From: Psychrosphaera aestuarii
GTDB taxonomy: Bacteria; Pseudomonadota; Gammaproteobacteria; Enterobacterales; Alteromonadaceae
DNA: 64,000 bases
Reading direction: 5' to 3'
Assembly (NCBI RefSeq): GCF_017948405.1
Contig: NZ_CP072844.1
Span: forward strand, 2,728,001 to 2,792,000
Part shown: piece after piece, positions 9,001 through 19,029 of the stretch
How the letters are laid out: each line of letters opens with the position of its first letter
Numbering within the stretch: position 1 is the stretch's first letter
Translations under genes and position numbers: made by a program
Notes under the pieces: generated by a model
What the model was told of the DNA's origin: nothing
The model's database searches: none
What the model saw: only the letters and a program-made list of their open reading frames with translations

Positions 9001-10551
9001 CCGCATCATGACATTTATTCAATTGAAGACTTGGCACAACTTATCTTCGATTTAAAACAAGTTAATCCAAACGCGTTAATATCGGTAAAATTAGTTTCTG
9101 AGCCTGGTGTCGGTACTATCGCAACTGGCGTCGCCAAAGCCAATGCTGATCTAATTACCATTTCTGGTTTTGATGGCGGTACAGGTGCCAGCCCTTTAAC
9201 TTCAGTAAAACACGCAGGTAGTCCTTGGGAGCTGGGTTTAGCTGAAACACACCAAGCGCTGGTTGAAAACGGTTTACGCCATAAAGTTAGGTTACAAGTA
9301 GATGGTGGTCTCAAAACCGGTTTAGATATAGTTAAGGCCGCTATATTAGGTGCAGAGACCTTTGGTTTTGGTACCGGCCCTATGGTGGCTTTAGGCTGTA
9401 AATACTTACGTATATGTCATTTAAATAACTGCGCAACCGGTGTCGCAACCCAAGATCAACAACTTAGACAACGCTATTTCATTGGCTTGCCCGAGATGGT
9501 TGAAAATTACTTTAAGTTTATAGGCGAAGAAACTCGCCAGTGGATGGCCAGCTTAGGTGTCGCCAATCTAGTCGACTTAATCGGTCGCACTGACTTGTTA
9601 GAAATAGTTGAGGGTCAAACAGACAAGCAGCAAGAATTAGCGCTAGAAAATATATTAAATTCCGTGTCGCTAACAAGCGCGAACAGTCTTTACAAATCGG
9701 AGCTAAACCCTCCTGCGGATCCGGCTAGCTTAAATCATAAAATTGTAGCGGATGCACAATCGGCGTTATCAAATCGTTCTGGCGGTAGCTTTTGTTACAA
9801 CATCAAAAATACCGACCGTTCTGTTCCGGCTAAACTGTCTGGTGAGGTGGCTGCCAAATACGGAAACCAAGGTATGGCCGGCGATCCGATAAACTTAAGT
9901 TTTATTGGCACCGCAGGTCAAAGCTTTGGGGTCTGGAACGCGGGTGGTATTAACTTACACCTAATTGGTGATGCAAATGATTATGTCGGTAAAGGGATGA
10001 CTGGCGGCACCATTGTTATCCATCCGCCTCAGGGTGTCGCGTATCAAACGCATGAATCGGCCATGGCCGGCAACACCTGTTTATACGGCGCAACTGGTGG
10101 CAAGCTAATAATCGCAGGCTGTGTTGGCGAGCGATTTGCTGTTCGTAACTCGGGTGCTAATGCGGTGATCGAAGGTGCCGGCGAAAATGCCTGTGAATAT
10201 ATGACTGGCGGTACCGTTGTTGTCTTGGGCAAAGTTGGAATTAATTTTGGTGCAGGTATGACAGGCGGATTTGCATATCTATTAGATGAAGATGAATCCC
10301 TTAATGAAAAAATAAATCCACAACATGTAGAAGCTTTAAGTCTGCCAAATCAGTTGCATATCGAGTTTTTACGCGGCTTGATAAATGATCATTTTGAAGC
10401 AACGCAAAGTGCACGATCATTAGAGATTTTAAGCGAATTTTCCCATTGGCAAACTAAGTTTAAGTTAGTGAAACCTAAATCTGTCGATGTTTCTTTGTTG
10501 TTAGGTCATAGGCAAAGATCGTCAAATGAATTACGCATTGAAGCGATGTAG
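6073..10551 (+). CDS. gltB: Glutamate synthase (NADPH) large subunit
   Basis: The large subunit of GOGAT transfers the amide nitrogen of glutamine to 2-oxoglutarate. At 1492 residues it has the usual length. The N-terminal glutamine amidotransferase (class II) domain is expected to start at Cys20 (CGFGLIAH) after removal of a short propeptide. The FMN-binding synthase domain follows in the middle (PGEGGQLPGEKV; SGFDGGTGASPLTS), with the 3Fe-4S cysteines at 1109, 1115 and 1120. The C-terminal GXGXG beta-helix domain (MTGGTIVI, MTGGTVVVLG) ends the protein. The start is TTG, with GAGG 7 bases upstream; no ATG lies before the propeptide. gltD begins 9 bases downstream, so the two subunits are co-transcribed. 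Confidence 0.97.
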   Translation: MNNIKHTALHDERWVKDNCGFGLIAHLEGEPSHKIIRTAITSLARMQHRGGVSADGKTGDGCGLLMQKPDQFFTAVAEQNGWRLGKKYAVGNIFLSQDPLLNQQAKKIIVKELEKETLQIVGWREVPTNKNILGEIATESLPDIQQVFVNAPPGWRKKDFERRLYMARRRIEQQMLHDTDFYISSLSCLVTIYKGLVMPKDLADFYLDLSDIRMSTAICVFHQRFSTNTTPQWKLAQPFRFLAHNGEINTIKGNRQWAQARQYKFHSPLIADLKEAAPFVNYEGSDSASLDNMLELFLAGGMDLFRAMRLLVPPAYQKHPQMDEKLKAFYEFNSMHMEPWDGPAGIVITNGRHVACNLDRNGLRPARYIITKDKLLTLASESGIWDYTPDEVVEQGRVGPGEMLAVDTYNGKVWYSDEIDYDLKDRHPYNEWLEQHIRHLVPFEDYAADKIGTRLYDDKQQRILHKLFNYTYEEIEQVVKVLACDGQEATGSMGDDTPMAVMSHKVRDLYDYFRQQFAQVTNPPIDPLRESHVMSLATCIGREQNVFAETSGYADRVLFDSPVLMYTDLKQLKEFDQEHYRTETFALCYNASQFSLQQAIESLCKKVAHSVKEHQTVIVILSDKNPTQEQLVIPAPLALGAVQEVLVSSQLRCDTNIIVESGGVRNSHQLAVLIGLGATAVYPYLAYETVEQYVANGDIQLSAKQAISNYRKGLNKGLLKIMSKMGIATVASYRCSNLFELIGIGNKVMQLCFPHIVSRVGGADFKDIESDLIRLNKYAWLARKELEHGGYLKYVHGGEYHAYNPDVVQLLQKAVQSGNSNDYQLYADAVNNRPASHFRDLFKLTSCKSIPLDEVEPVSALFPKFDSAAMSIGALSPEAHEALAIAMNKLGGYSNSGEGGEDPKRFGTLKNSRIKQVASGRFGVTPHYLRNADVIQIKVAQGAKPGEGGQLPGEKVSPEIAKLRFSIPGVTLISPPPHHDIYSIEDLAQLIFDLKQVNPNALISVKLVSEPGVGTIATGVAKANADLITISGFDGGTGASPLTSVKHAGSPWELGLAETHQALVENGLRHKVRLQVDGGLKTGLDIVKAAILGAETFGFGTGPMVALGCKYLRICHLNNCATGVATQDQQLRQRYFIGLPEMVENYFKFIGEETRQWMASLGVANLVDLIGRTDLLEIVEGQTDKQQELALENILNSVSLTSANSLYKSELNPPADPASLNHKIVADAQSALSNRSGGSFCYNIKNTDRSVPAKLSGEVAAKYGNQGMAGDPINLSFIGTAGQSFGVWNAGGINLHLIGDANDYVGKGMTGGTIVIHPPQGVAYQTHESAMAGNTCLYGATGGKLIIAGCVGERFAVRNSGANAVIEGAGENACEYMTGGTVVVLGKVGINFGAGMTGGFAYLLDEDESLNEKINPQHVEALSLPNQLHIEFLRGLINDHFEATQSARSLEILSEFSHWQTKFKLVKPKSVDVSLLLGHRQRSSNELRIEAM

Positions 10552-11967
<1,416 letters not shown>

Positions 11968-11983
11968 GACACCACTAAATATA

Positions 11984-12015
11984 CCTTGTTGTGTTTATTT
12001 TTATGCACAACAAGG
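11984..12015. terminator. Possible bidirectional terminator between gltD and the redoxin gene
   Basis: A perfect 10-bp inverted repeat (11984-11993 with 12006-12015) with an AT-rich 12-nt loop lies between the convergent gltD and redoxin genes. Neither side has a good T run, so termination strength is uncertain. Confidence 0.5.
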
Positions 12016-12040
12016 CATGATTAGTTAATGATGTGTACTA

Positions 12041-12730
12041 TCACTTTTTATTTAAGGTCTTTTGCTTAGTTTCATTTATCACTTTCATCGTTTCCGAAGC
12101 CGCTTTATATAATAAATCTTCGCTTAATCGGACATCGATATTTGGGTTAACATATTGAAAGTGAACCATACCTTGTTGATCAATAATATAAACAGCAGGG
12201 ACAGGCAACGCGACGCGGGCGTCTCCATCTATATCAATAAATGGTACACCTAGTTTATCTCTGTACTTTTCCTCAGTTTTCTTATCTAAGAAAAATGCTA
12301 AGCCCATATTTTTTGCTAGCGCCAACTCAGGATCCGCTAATAAATTGTATGCCAGTCTTTCTCGTGTTTGTTGCTCTGCAATATTTTTATTACTGTCTGG
12401 GGAAATAGCAACAATTTGAAAACCAAGAAAGTCTAGAGCTGATTCAATCTTTTTCATTCGATTTAATTGGGCATTACAGTATGGACACCAACCTCCGCGG
12501 TATACCACCAGCACAGTTGGCTTTTGAGAAAAGAGTGCATCCGTACATACCGAGTTTGATTGGCTATCTTCAACACAGGTATTTGGTACCAGCATACCTG
12601 GTAAAATTGGCCTAACTTCAAATGCACTGTTTGCAATCCCTTCCGCATTTGCGCCCGGCGCAGCAAAACTATTCAATGACAACAAACAGGTGGATAATAA
12701 TAATAGAGATTTAATAACTAACTTTTTCAT
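12041..12730 (-). CDS. Secreted peroxiredoxin-like (AhpC/TSA, thioredoxin-fold) protein
   Basis: A 229-residue exported thiol protein. The signal peptide covers residues 1 to about 23 (SFAAP). The thioredoxin-like fold begins with PTVLVVYRGGWCPYCNAQL; Cys82 and Cys85 form a CxxC, with the WCPYC pattern typical of AhpC/TSA-family redoxins. A later PVPAVYIIDQQGMVHF block contains the cis-proline loop. It may reduce peroxides or disulfides in the periplasm; substrate and reductant cannot be told. Two further cysteines (52 and 62) lie before the domain. It is downstream of ispG on the same strand but separated by a terminator-like hairpin, so it is probably a separate unit. Confidence 0.8.
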   Translation of the reverse strand: MKKLVIKSLLLLSTCLLSLNSFAAPGANAEGIANSAFEVRPILPGMLVPNTCVEDSQSNSVCTDALFSQKPTVLVVYRGGWCPYCNAQLNRMKKIESALDFLGFQIVAISPDSNKNIAEQQTRERLAYNLLADPELALAKNMGLAFFLDKKTEEKYRDKLGVPFIDIDGDARVALPVPAVYIIDQQGMVHFQYVNPNIDVRLSEDLLYKAASETMKVINETKQKTLNKK

Positions 12731-12747
12731 AATGTTCCCTTTTAAAA

Positions 12748-12775
12748 GTAAAATGCACTTCTATTGAAGTGCATT
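12748..12775 (-). terminator. Intrinsic terminator after ispG
   Basis: A perfect 10-bp stem (12752-12761 with 12766-12775) and a 4-nt loop are followed on the minus strand by a T-rich stretch (TTTACTTTT). It lies about 55 bases after the ispG stop and would end the rlmN-pilW-rodZ-ispG operon. Confidence 0.75.
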
Positions 12776-12830
12776 CGGTTACATTACTAGACCTAATCTA
12801 TGGCCAATATATTTCATTAACTCATAAAAG

Positions 12831-13934
12831 TTATTCTATATTTTCTGCGGGGATACGATTAGCAATAAAAGTTCGTATTTCTGATTCTAATTGCTCAACA
12901 ATATTATTGTTATCGATACGTTTTTTCTGACGTTGGCCATTTATATAAAAACCGCTTCGCTTATTTGCACCTGCTAAGCCTAAATCAGATACTAGGGCTT
13001 CACCTGGACCATTCACAACACAACCTATAACAGAAACAGTAACAGGTTCAACAACGTCTTCTAGGCGCTCTTCTAATGCATTCATGGTGCTTACAACATC
13101 AAACTCTTGTCGTGAACAGCTTGGACATGCAATAAAGTTAATACCACGCGCGCGAATGCCTAATGATTTTAATATATCAAAACCAACTTTAATTTCTTCA
13201 ACCGGATCAGCAGCAAGAGAAATTCGAATAGTATCGCCTATGCCTTCGGCCAACAACATGCCTAAACCAACAGCTGACTTCACCGCTCCAGAACGAAAAC
13301 CGCCCGCTTCAGTAATACCTAAATGCAGTGGTTGTTCTATTTTTTGCGCTAATAAACGGTAAGCACCCACAGCTAAATGTACATCTGACGCTTTTACACT
13401 GACTTTAAAGTTGTGAAAGTCATGACGCTGCAATATTTCAACATGACGCATCGCAGATTCTACTAATGCTTCAGGGGTTGGCTCATGATACTTTTCTTGA
13501 ATATCTTTTTCTAACGAACCGCCATTAACACCAATTCTGATAGGAATATTTTTTTCTTTCGCGACATCTATTACAGCTTTGATGCGCTCTTCATTGCCAA
13601 TATTGCCAGGGTTAATTCTAAGGCAGTCGACACCGTACTCTGCAACTTTTAGCGCTATACGGTAATCAAAATGAATATCAGCAACAAGAGGAATAGTCAC
13701 TTGCTGTTTAATTTCTTTAAACGCTTCGGCGGCTTCCATTGTTGGTACAGATACACGCACAATGTCGGCACCTGCCGCTTGAATACGGTTAATTTGAGCT
13801 ACGGTTGCTTCAACATCATTTGTGTTGGTGTTAGTCATTGATTGAACGGCTATGGGCGCATCTCCACCGACCGGCACATTGCCGACCATAATTTGTGTGG
13901 ATTTACGTCTCTTAATCGGGTTTTCACCAAACAT
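12831..13934 (-). CDS. ispG: 4-hydroxy-3-methylbut-2-enyl diphosphate synthase (flavodoxin)
   Basis: IspG (GcpE) makes HMBPP from MEcPP in the non-mevalonate isoprenoid pathway, using a 4Fe-4S cluster. The cluster ligands Cys270, Cys273 and Cys305, and the glutamate Glu312 that follows in VVNGPGE, sit at the same positions as in the E. coli enzyme. The TIM-barrel N-terminal part is typical ([23 protein letters not shown]). Length 367 residues is normal. The gene is last in the rlmN-pilW-rodZ-ispG operon, 17 bases after rodZ; the hisS gene that often follows in gammaproteobacteria is not here. Confidence 0.97.
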   Translation of the reverse strand: MFGENPIKRRKSTQIMVGNVPVGGDAPIAVQSMTNTNTNDVEATVAQINRIQAAGADIVRVSVPTMEAAEAFKEIKQQVTIPLVADIHFDYRIALKVAEYGVDCLRINPGNIGNEERIKAVIDVAKEKNIPIRIGVNGGSLEKDIQEKYHEPTPEALVESAMRHVEILQRHDFHNFKVSVKASDVHLAVGAYRLLAQKIEQPLHLGITEAGGFRSGAVKSAVGLGMLLAEGIGDTIRISLAADPVEEIKVGFDILKSLGIRARGINFIACPSCSRQEFDVVSTMNALEERLEDVVEPVTVSVIGCVVNGPGEALVSDLGLAGANKRSGFYINGQRQKKRIDNNNIVEQLESEIRTFIANRIPAENIE

Positions 13935-13951
13935 GTTTATACTTTCTCTTT

Positions 13952-15070
13952 TTACTGTTGTGCTTCTATTTCAAATCGGGCGACACGATTAGTTGGCTTG
14001 TCTGATATGTCGTATTCTTTGTCATTTACCCAAATCGTAACGCCATAGGTGCTTCCTAATAATACTCTAAAAGGGCCTTGAGCGTTTAATGTCATTAGGT
14101 ATCCGGCCGGTTTATTGCCTACCGCAATGCGCTCATCAAATGCATCGTAAACTTCAACCCATACTTCTTGTTCAAATTTAAACTGAACTTTAATATAGTC
14201 ATCTTCGTCGGACTCACCATTCTCAGCCAATAAACGCTTTTCTTCATCACTTAAAACAACCGGTAACTGTGCTGGTTGTGAAGATTGGTTTTGCTGAGTT
14301 TCGGTTACTGATTGGTTACCTTCAACCTGCTCAACTTTGGCAACACTTTCAGCTGTCGCTTGTACACCTTGAGTGGCATTATTTTGTAACTGCTCAGCTG
14401 GCTCTTCTTTCGGCTGCTGCACTCTTAATGCACTAGCTGGAAAACTATCAGCCGTATCAGCAGCTGTATTATTAACTGCTGGTTGTATAGCTTCACCCGT
14501 TTCAGTCTCTTCAACATCATTAGCAGGCAAGTCAATATCGGCGTTCACGTCATTGCTTTGAATGGCCGCTTTTGGGACATTCTCATTTGCGCTTACTTCG
14601 TCCACCGTGTTCGCAGGGGCTAACATCTCAATACCCTTAGTTTGATACCACCAGAATACTAACGCGACCGCTAAAATAATGACTATTAACCAAGTTATAA
14701 TAGTCAAACGACGTTCTATTTTTTTGCGTTTGCTTCTTTTTGAAAATGACTGCATTTTCATCGCATTTGGAGAACTTGGCGCGGTAGTTTCTACCTGAGG
14801 AAGTACCGAGCCTTCATCAATATCTACTTTTTTTGCATAGCTTCGAATATAACCACGTATAAAGGTTTCCGGTAAATTATCTGGTATATCGTCCGCTTCA
14901 ATCGCCACTAAAACTTTAACGGGTACTCTAATTTGTTCGGCCAACTCTTCTAAACTTAAACCTTGCGCGTTTCGTGCATTTGCTAATATTTCTCCAGCCG
15001 ATAGTTTTACTGATTCAGACTTTGAACTAGTTGTGTCGTTTACTGAGTCGATTTGAGTTTCGTCTTTCAT
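13952..15070 (-). CDS. rodZ: Cytoskeletal regulator RodZ
   Basis: RodZ links the MreB cytoskeleton to the cell-wall elongation machinery. The 372-residue protein has a cytoplasmic helix-turn-helix domain (about 24-80; [30 protein letters not shown]), a basic stretch (110-121) and one membrane segment (about 122-142). A low-complexity periplasmic linker rich in Gln, Ala, Asn and Glu follows, then a C-terminal DUF4115 domain (about 295-372; [16 protein letters not shown]). The gene start overlaps the pilW stop (TAATG), so the two are translationally coupled. Position between pilW and ispG is the standard gammaproteobacterial arrangement. Confidence 0.93.
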   Translation of the reverse strand: MKDETQIDSVNDTTSSKSESVKLSAGEILANARNAQGLSLEELAEQIRVPVKVLVAIEADDIPDNLPETFIRGYIRSYAKKVDIDEGSVLPQVETTAPSSPNAMKMQSFSKRSKRKKIERRLTIITWLIVIILAVALVFWWYQTKGIEMLAPANTVDEVSANENVPKAAIQSNDVNADIDLPANDVEETETGEAIQPAVNNTAADTADSFPASALRVQQPKEEPAEQLQNNATQGVQATAESVAKVEQVEGNQSVTETQQNQSSQPAQLPVVLSDEEKRLLAENGESDEDDYIKVQFKFEQEVWVEVYDAFDERIAVGNKPAGYLMTLNAQGPFRVLLGSTYGVTIWVNDKEYDISDKPTNRVARFEIEAQQ

Positions 15071-16986
15071 TATTGATACTGCTCCGGATTAACTTTCAAT
15101 AACCTGGTCCCTGCTGACAAGACACCATCTTGGTTAATATTGTTCCATTTTTTTAGCTGGGCAAGTTTAATCCCCATGCGTTCTGCGGTTAGCTTTAAAG
15201 TCTGATTACTTGGCACCCGGTAATATACATCTGGGTTAGCTACATACAGCTTTTGTCCGACTTTTAATTTAGCTTTTGAAGTTAAATTGTTCCACTTGAT
15301 TAGCGTATCAAGTTTTATATTGTAGTTCTTCGATATTTTATATAAGAATTCACCGGCTTTTACCTGATGAGTGGGGATATTTATGTTCGGCACTGATACT
15401 TTTAATAAGTCACTGGCCTTTTGGCGATTAGCTTGCTCTTGTAATGATGTGTAGTAAGAAGGATCAGCAACCAGTAACTTTTGTCCTTCTTTGAGCCAGG
15501 CGTCTTCATTTAGTTGATTCCAACGTAATAACGCTTCTAACTCTACGCCTTCCCGCTTGGCAACATCAGACACCTGTAATTCTTTTTCTAATGTAACAAA
15601 CGGCTCTGGTTCCGCCACAAAAAGAGTTTGACCAAGACTTACCTCTTGGTTACTTAACGCATTCCATTCCATCAATTTTGCAACTTTTACGTTAAAATTT
15701 ACGGAAATTCGATACAAGTTATCGCCGGCTTGAACTTGATAGGTTGGTACAATCAAATTAACCGGTTCAGGTGTTACGTAAACGCGAGTATTTACCGTAC
15801 TTGCACGGTCATTAACCACTTTTGATGCTGCGACTTTTGTTACCAATACCTGCTCTTGTGGTAAAGGCGCTTCTTTTTTCAAAATGACCGATGACTGAAC
15901 TTCTTCAGGTAATTTCACCGATTCAGTATCTGTTAAGGGCTTAGAAAACATTTCTACTTTTTTTTGTAATTCCTCGGCAAACTCGGACTTAGACGAAACT
16001 TGCTGAACTGCGGAAGCGATTACTGTTGGTAACGCTAGTGGTGCTCTGTTTGTCGTCACCCTAGAATTTGTTGTTGATGAGTTAGGCTGCGCTGTAGTTC
16101 TGCTTGAATTGTTTATTGTTGAATTACTAGGGGATTTGCGAATAATCTTAATTTTAGGACTCGCATTGTGTTTAGCCTGATATTTAAGTCTTAATTGCTC
16201 AAACTCACTATTTATTATTGAGTTTGTAGTGACATAAAGTGCTTCTGTACTATCGGGAAATTCTGCGACAATTTGGTCGGCATACTGGTTAGCTTGATTT
16301 AAACGACCTCGTTTACTTTCTAAAACATGGCCTAATAAAAGGCTACGAGGCGTGGGCTGACCAATTCGATTAAAACGCGCGTAAAACTCAAGAGCAGCAA
16401 CTAAATCACCAGTGGCGTATTTAATTCCGGCAAGAGATAATAAGTTATAAGCTCGACCAGGGTTGTGCTTATAAGACATCTCAAAATACTCTTGAGCTTG
16501 TAAAATTTGATCGTTAGTTAACGCACAAATCGCTAAGTTCTCATAACTGTCTGCAGCTCGAGTATATTTAGATATATTGATGGCTTTTTTGAAATAAACA
16601 GCCGCTTTATCTAACTGCCCTACGTTACATAAAAAGGTACCGTAGTTATTTAACGTGTCTGGATTTTCTGGCTCAAGATCGATAGCTTCAAGATAATACT
16701 TTTCAGCTATCTCCATCTCGCCAACCATTTGATAATAATAGCCAAGGCTATAATTAACATCAGCACGTTTCGGGTTGAACTCTAATGCTTTTTCTAAATT
16801 AAACTTAGCCTGCTCAAATCGATTTGTTTCCAAATAACTCAACGCTAAAATCAAGCGAGTTCGAGCCGCCTCGTCGCGATCAAATTCAAAACTACGTACC
16901 TGTTTTTTTGAATCGATGAATGTCTTTTCCGTAACACACGCTGATAACAAAGTTACGCAGCAAAGCAAATATAGAATTCGTCCCAT
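15070..16986 (-). CDS. pilW: Type IV pilus stability lipoprotein PilW/PilF with C-terminal LysM-like repeats
   Basis: Residues 1-270 are a PilW/PilF pilotin: a lipoprotein signal with lipobox LSAC (Cys17) and about six TPR repeats, for example NYSLGYYYQMVGEMEIAEKYY. In relatives this outer-membrane lipoprotein is needed for PilQ secretin assembly and is only about 250 residues. Here the protein runs on to 638 residues: a Ser/Thr/Asn-rich linker (about 285-410), then four LysM-like units near 415-459, 463-508, 539-585 and 588-633. Units 1 and 3 are closest to consensus (YQVQAGDNLYRIS, HQVKAGEFLYKIS); 2 and 4 are degenerate. LysM units usually bind peptidoglycan, so the tail may anchor the pilotin to the wall. 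I see no stop or frame break between the halves. Confidence 0.85.
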   Translation of the reverse strand: MGRILYLLCCVTLLSACVTEKTFIDSKKQVRSFEFDRDEAARTRLILALSYLETNRFEQAKFNLEKALEFNPKRADVNYSLGYYYQMVGEMEIAEKYYLEAIDLEPENPDTLNNYGTFLCNVGQLDKAAVYFKKAINISKYTRAADSYENLAICALTNDQILQAQEYFEMSYKHNPGRAYNLLSLAGIKYATGDLVAALEFYARFNRIGQPTPRSLLLGHVLESKRGRLNQANQYADQIVAEFPDSTEALYVTTNSIINSEFEQLRLKYQAKHNASPKIKIIRKSPSNSTINNSSRTTAQPNSSTTNSRVTTNRAPLALPTVIASAVQQVSSKSEFAEELQKKVEMFSKPLTDTESVKLPEEVQSSVILKKEAPLPQEQVLVTKVAASKVVNDRASTVNTRVYVTPEPVNLIVPTYQVQAGDNLYRISVNFNVKVAKLMEWNALSNQEVSLGQTLFVAEPEPFVTLEKELQVSDVAKREGVELEALLRWNQLNEDAWLKEGQKLLVADPSYYTSLQEQANRQKASDLLKVSVPNINIPTHQVKAGEFLYKISKNYNIKLDTLIKWNNLTSKAKLKVGQKLYVANPDVYYRVPSNQTLKLTAERMGIKLAQLKKWNNINQDGVLSAGTRLLKVNPEQYQ

Positions 16987-17021
16987 AACCCACTTCTTTT
17001 GTTAGTTATTTTTATTATTAA

Positions 17022-18182
17022 CTAAACCAGTTTGACTGATATTGAATCACCTTTCATCTGTTTTTTTAATAAACGTTTGGTTCTATCCACAACATCACCA
17101 ACTAGTTGGCCACACGCAGCATCAATATCGTCACCACGAGTACGTCTTACAATACAGGTATAACCTTCTTCTTGCATTACTTTTGCAAATCGATCCACTC
17201 GACTGTTTGATGATTTCTCATAAGGCGCACCAGGGAACGGGTTCCATGGAATTAAATTAATTTTAGAAGGCGTACCGCGTAGGGTTTGTGCTAATTCACG
17301 AGCCTGTTCCATAGAGTCATTAATACCGTTTAACATGACATATTCAATGGTAATTTCTTTGTTAGCTGTAGAGCCATCTATATAACGACGACAAGCTGCT
17401 AAAAATTCTTGAATATTGTACTTCTTATTAATAGGCACAAGTATGTCTCTAAGTTCGTCGTTTGGCGCATGCAATGAAATAGCAAGTGCCACATCAATTT
17501 TCGTTTTTAACAAGTCTAGCGCAGGAACAACACCTGAGGTACTTATAGTCACACGGCGTTTAGACAAACCAAATGCAAAATCATCCATCATAAGTTCCAT
17601 GGCTGGAACGACATTTTTAACGTTTAATAGCGGTTCACCCATGCCCATCATTACTACGTTTGTCACCGCGCGATTAGTAGACATTCCATCCCAACCGATA
17701 TCTTGCGCAACTCGCCAAACTTGACCAATAATCTCGCCTACCGTTAGGTTACGGTTAAAGCCTTGTTGCGCTGTTGAGCAGAAAGTACACTCTAATGCAC
17801 AGCCGACTTGTGATGAAACACATAAGGTTTTGCGATCACCATCTGGAATCCAAACCGCTTCTACTTCTTGACCGCCCTCAAGCAACATGGCGTATTTAAT
17901 AGTGCCATCTGAAGATTCTTGGCGAACTGAAATTTCCGGCGCTCGTACTTCACATTTTTCCGCGAGTTTGGCGCGCAATACTTTAGAGAAATTGGTCATT
18001 TCTGAAAAGTCTGTTTGCCCCATCTGATAAATCCACTTTATTGCTTGGTCAGCTCTGAACGGTTTCTCATTTAGCTCATCTTTGAAAAATTGACGAAGTG
18101 CCATGCGATCGTAATCTAATAAATTAAATTTTTTCTTAGCTTTTGCTTCAACAGCAGTTGGATTAACAGTTTCTACAGACAT
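17022..18182 (-). CDS. rlmN: 23S rRNA A2503 / tRNA A37 C2-methyltransferase RlmN
   Basis: A radical-SAM methyltransferase that makes 2-methyladenosine at 23S rRNA position 2503 and at A37 of some tRNAs. The 386-residue protein has the radical-SAM cysteines at 128, 132 and 135 (CALECTFC), the GMGEPLLN block near 180-187, and the second catalytic cysteine at 357 (AACGQL) that forms the protein-RNA intermediate. These exclude the Cfr resistance enzyme only by context and overall similarity, but the ndk-rlmN-pilW-rodZ-ispG order is the housekeeping arrangement. pilW follows after 35 bases. Confidence 0.96.
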   Translation of the reverse strand: MSVETVNPTAVEAKAKKKFNLLDYDRMALRQFFKDELNEKPFRADQAIKWIYQMGQTDFSEMTNFSKVLRAKLAEKCEVRAPEISVRQESSDGTIKYAMLLEGGQEVEAVWIPDGDRKTLCVSSQVGCALECTFCSTAQQGFNRNLTVGEIIGQVWRVAQDIGWDGMSTNRAVTNVVMMGMGEPLLNVKNVVPAMELMMDDFAFGLSKRRVTISTSGVVPALDLLKTKIDVALAISLHAPNDELRDILVPINKKYNIQEFLAACRRYIDGSTANKEITIEYVMLNGINDSMEQARELAQTLRGTPSKINLIPWNPFPGAPYEKSSNSRVDRFAKVMQEEGYTCIVRRTRGDDIDAACGQLVGDVVDRTKRLLKKQMKGDSISVKLV

Positions 18183-18339
18183 ATTGACCTCGATGTAGCT
18201 TGTATCGTTATTAAGATGCGTTGTTACACGCGTACATAGTTTTTGCTATAACCCCTGCCTAAATTACTTTTATTACTACTTATGTGAGTCGCGGTTCACG
18301 TAGCATAAAAAAATTAAAAGAGTTATAGCAAAAAATACA

Positions 18340-18369
18340 AAAAGGACCTTAGCAAGCTAAAGTCCTTTT
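18340..18369 (-). terminator. Intrinsic terminator after ndk
   Basis: A 13-bp stem (18341-18353 with 18356-18368, one G-U pair on the transcript) with a very short loop is flanked by A and T runs. It begins about 25 bases after the ndk stop and separates ndk from the rlmN operon. Confidence 0.85.
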
Positions 18370-18392
18370 TATTTAATTCTTATCTGCAAAAA

Positions 18393-18824
18393 TTAACGAG
18401 TGCGGTTGCAAAGTTCGTCAGCAGAGAAGAAGTATGCGATTTCACGTGCAGCTGACTCAGGAGCGTCAGAACCGTGTACCGCATTTTCGTCGATAGATGC
18501 AGCATAGTCAGCACGTAAAGTACCAGCAAGTGCTTCAGCAGGGTTAGTCGCACCCATGATTTCACGGTTTTTAAGAACAGCGTTTTCGCCTTCTAAAACT
18601 TGAACCATAACAGGACCAGAAGTCATGAAAGATACTAGAGCGCCAAAGAAAGGACGTTCGCTGTGCTCAGCATAGAAACCTTCAGCTTGCTCTTGTGAAA
18701 GGTGTACCATTTTTGATGCTACGATACGTAGACCAGCAGATTCGAAACGGTTGTAGATAGCACCGATTACGTTTTTAGCTACTGCGTCTGGTTTGATAAT
18801 TGAAAAAGTACGTTCTAACGCCAT
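18393..18824 (-). CDS. ndk: Nucleoside diphosphate kinase
   Basis: Ndk moves the gamma phosphate from ATP to other nucleoside diphosphates through a phosphohistidine. The 143-residue protein is full length and typical: [11 protein letters not shown] at the start, and the active-site His117 in NAVHGSD. The start at 18824 is chosen because a GGAG lies 8 bases upstream and [12 protein letters not shown] matches the family; the frame is open for another 37 codons upstream, but these are AT-rich leader. The gene has its own terminator and is divergent from the gene at 19030. Confidence 0.97.
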   Translation of the reverse strand: MALERTFSIIKPDAVAKNVIGAIYNRFESAGLRIVASKMVHLSQEQAEGFYAEHSERPFFGALVSFMTSGPVMVQVLEGENAVLKNREIMGATNPAEALAGTLRADYAASIDENAVHGSDAPESAAREIAYFFSADELCNRTR

Positions 18825-19029
18825 GGTTAAACTCCATATATAAATTAAAATTAAAGATTCTAAATTCTGGGCGCGAATTATACGCGAAGTTTTGTAAAAA
18901 AAATATGTTTGCTTATATTTATCATTCAATAACATAATGTAGTAATCAAACTCTATGCTTTAGATTTAGCACCGTGCTAACTTATGCATTACAACTATAT
19001 AAATAATATAGCTTTTTTAAGGATTTTTA

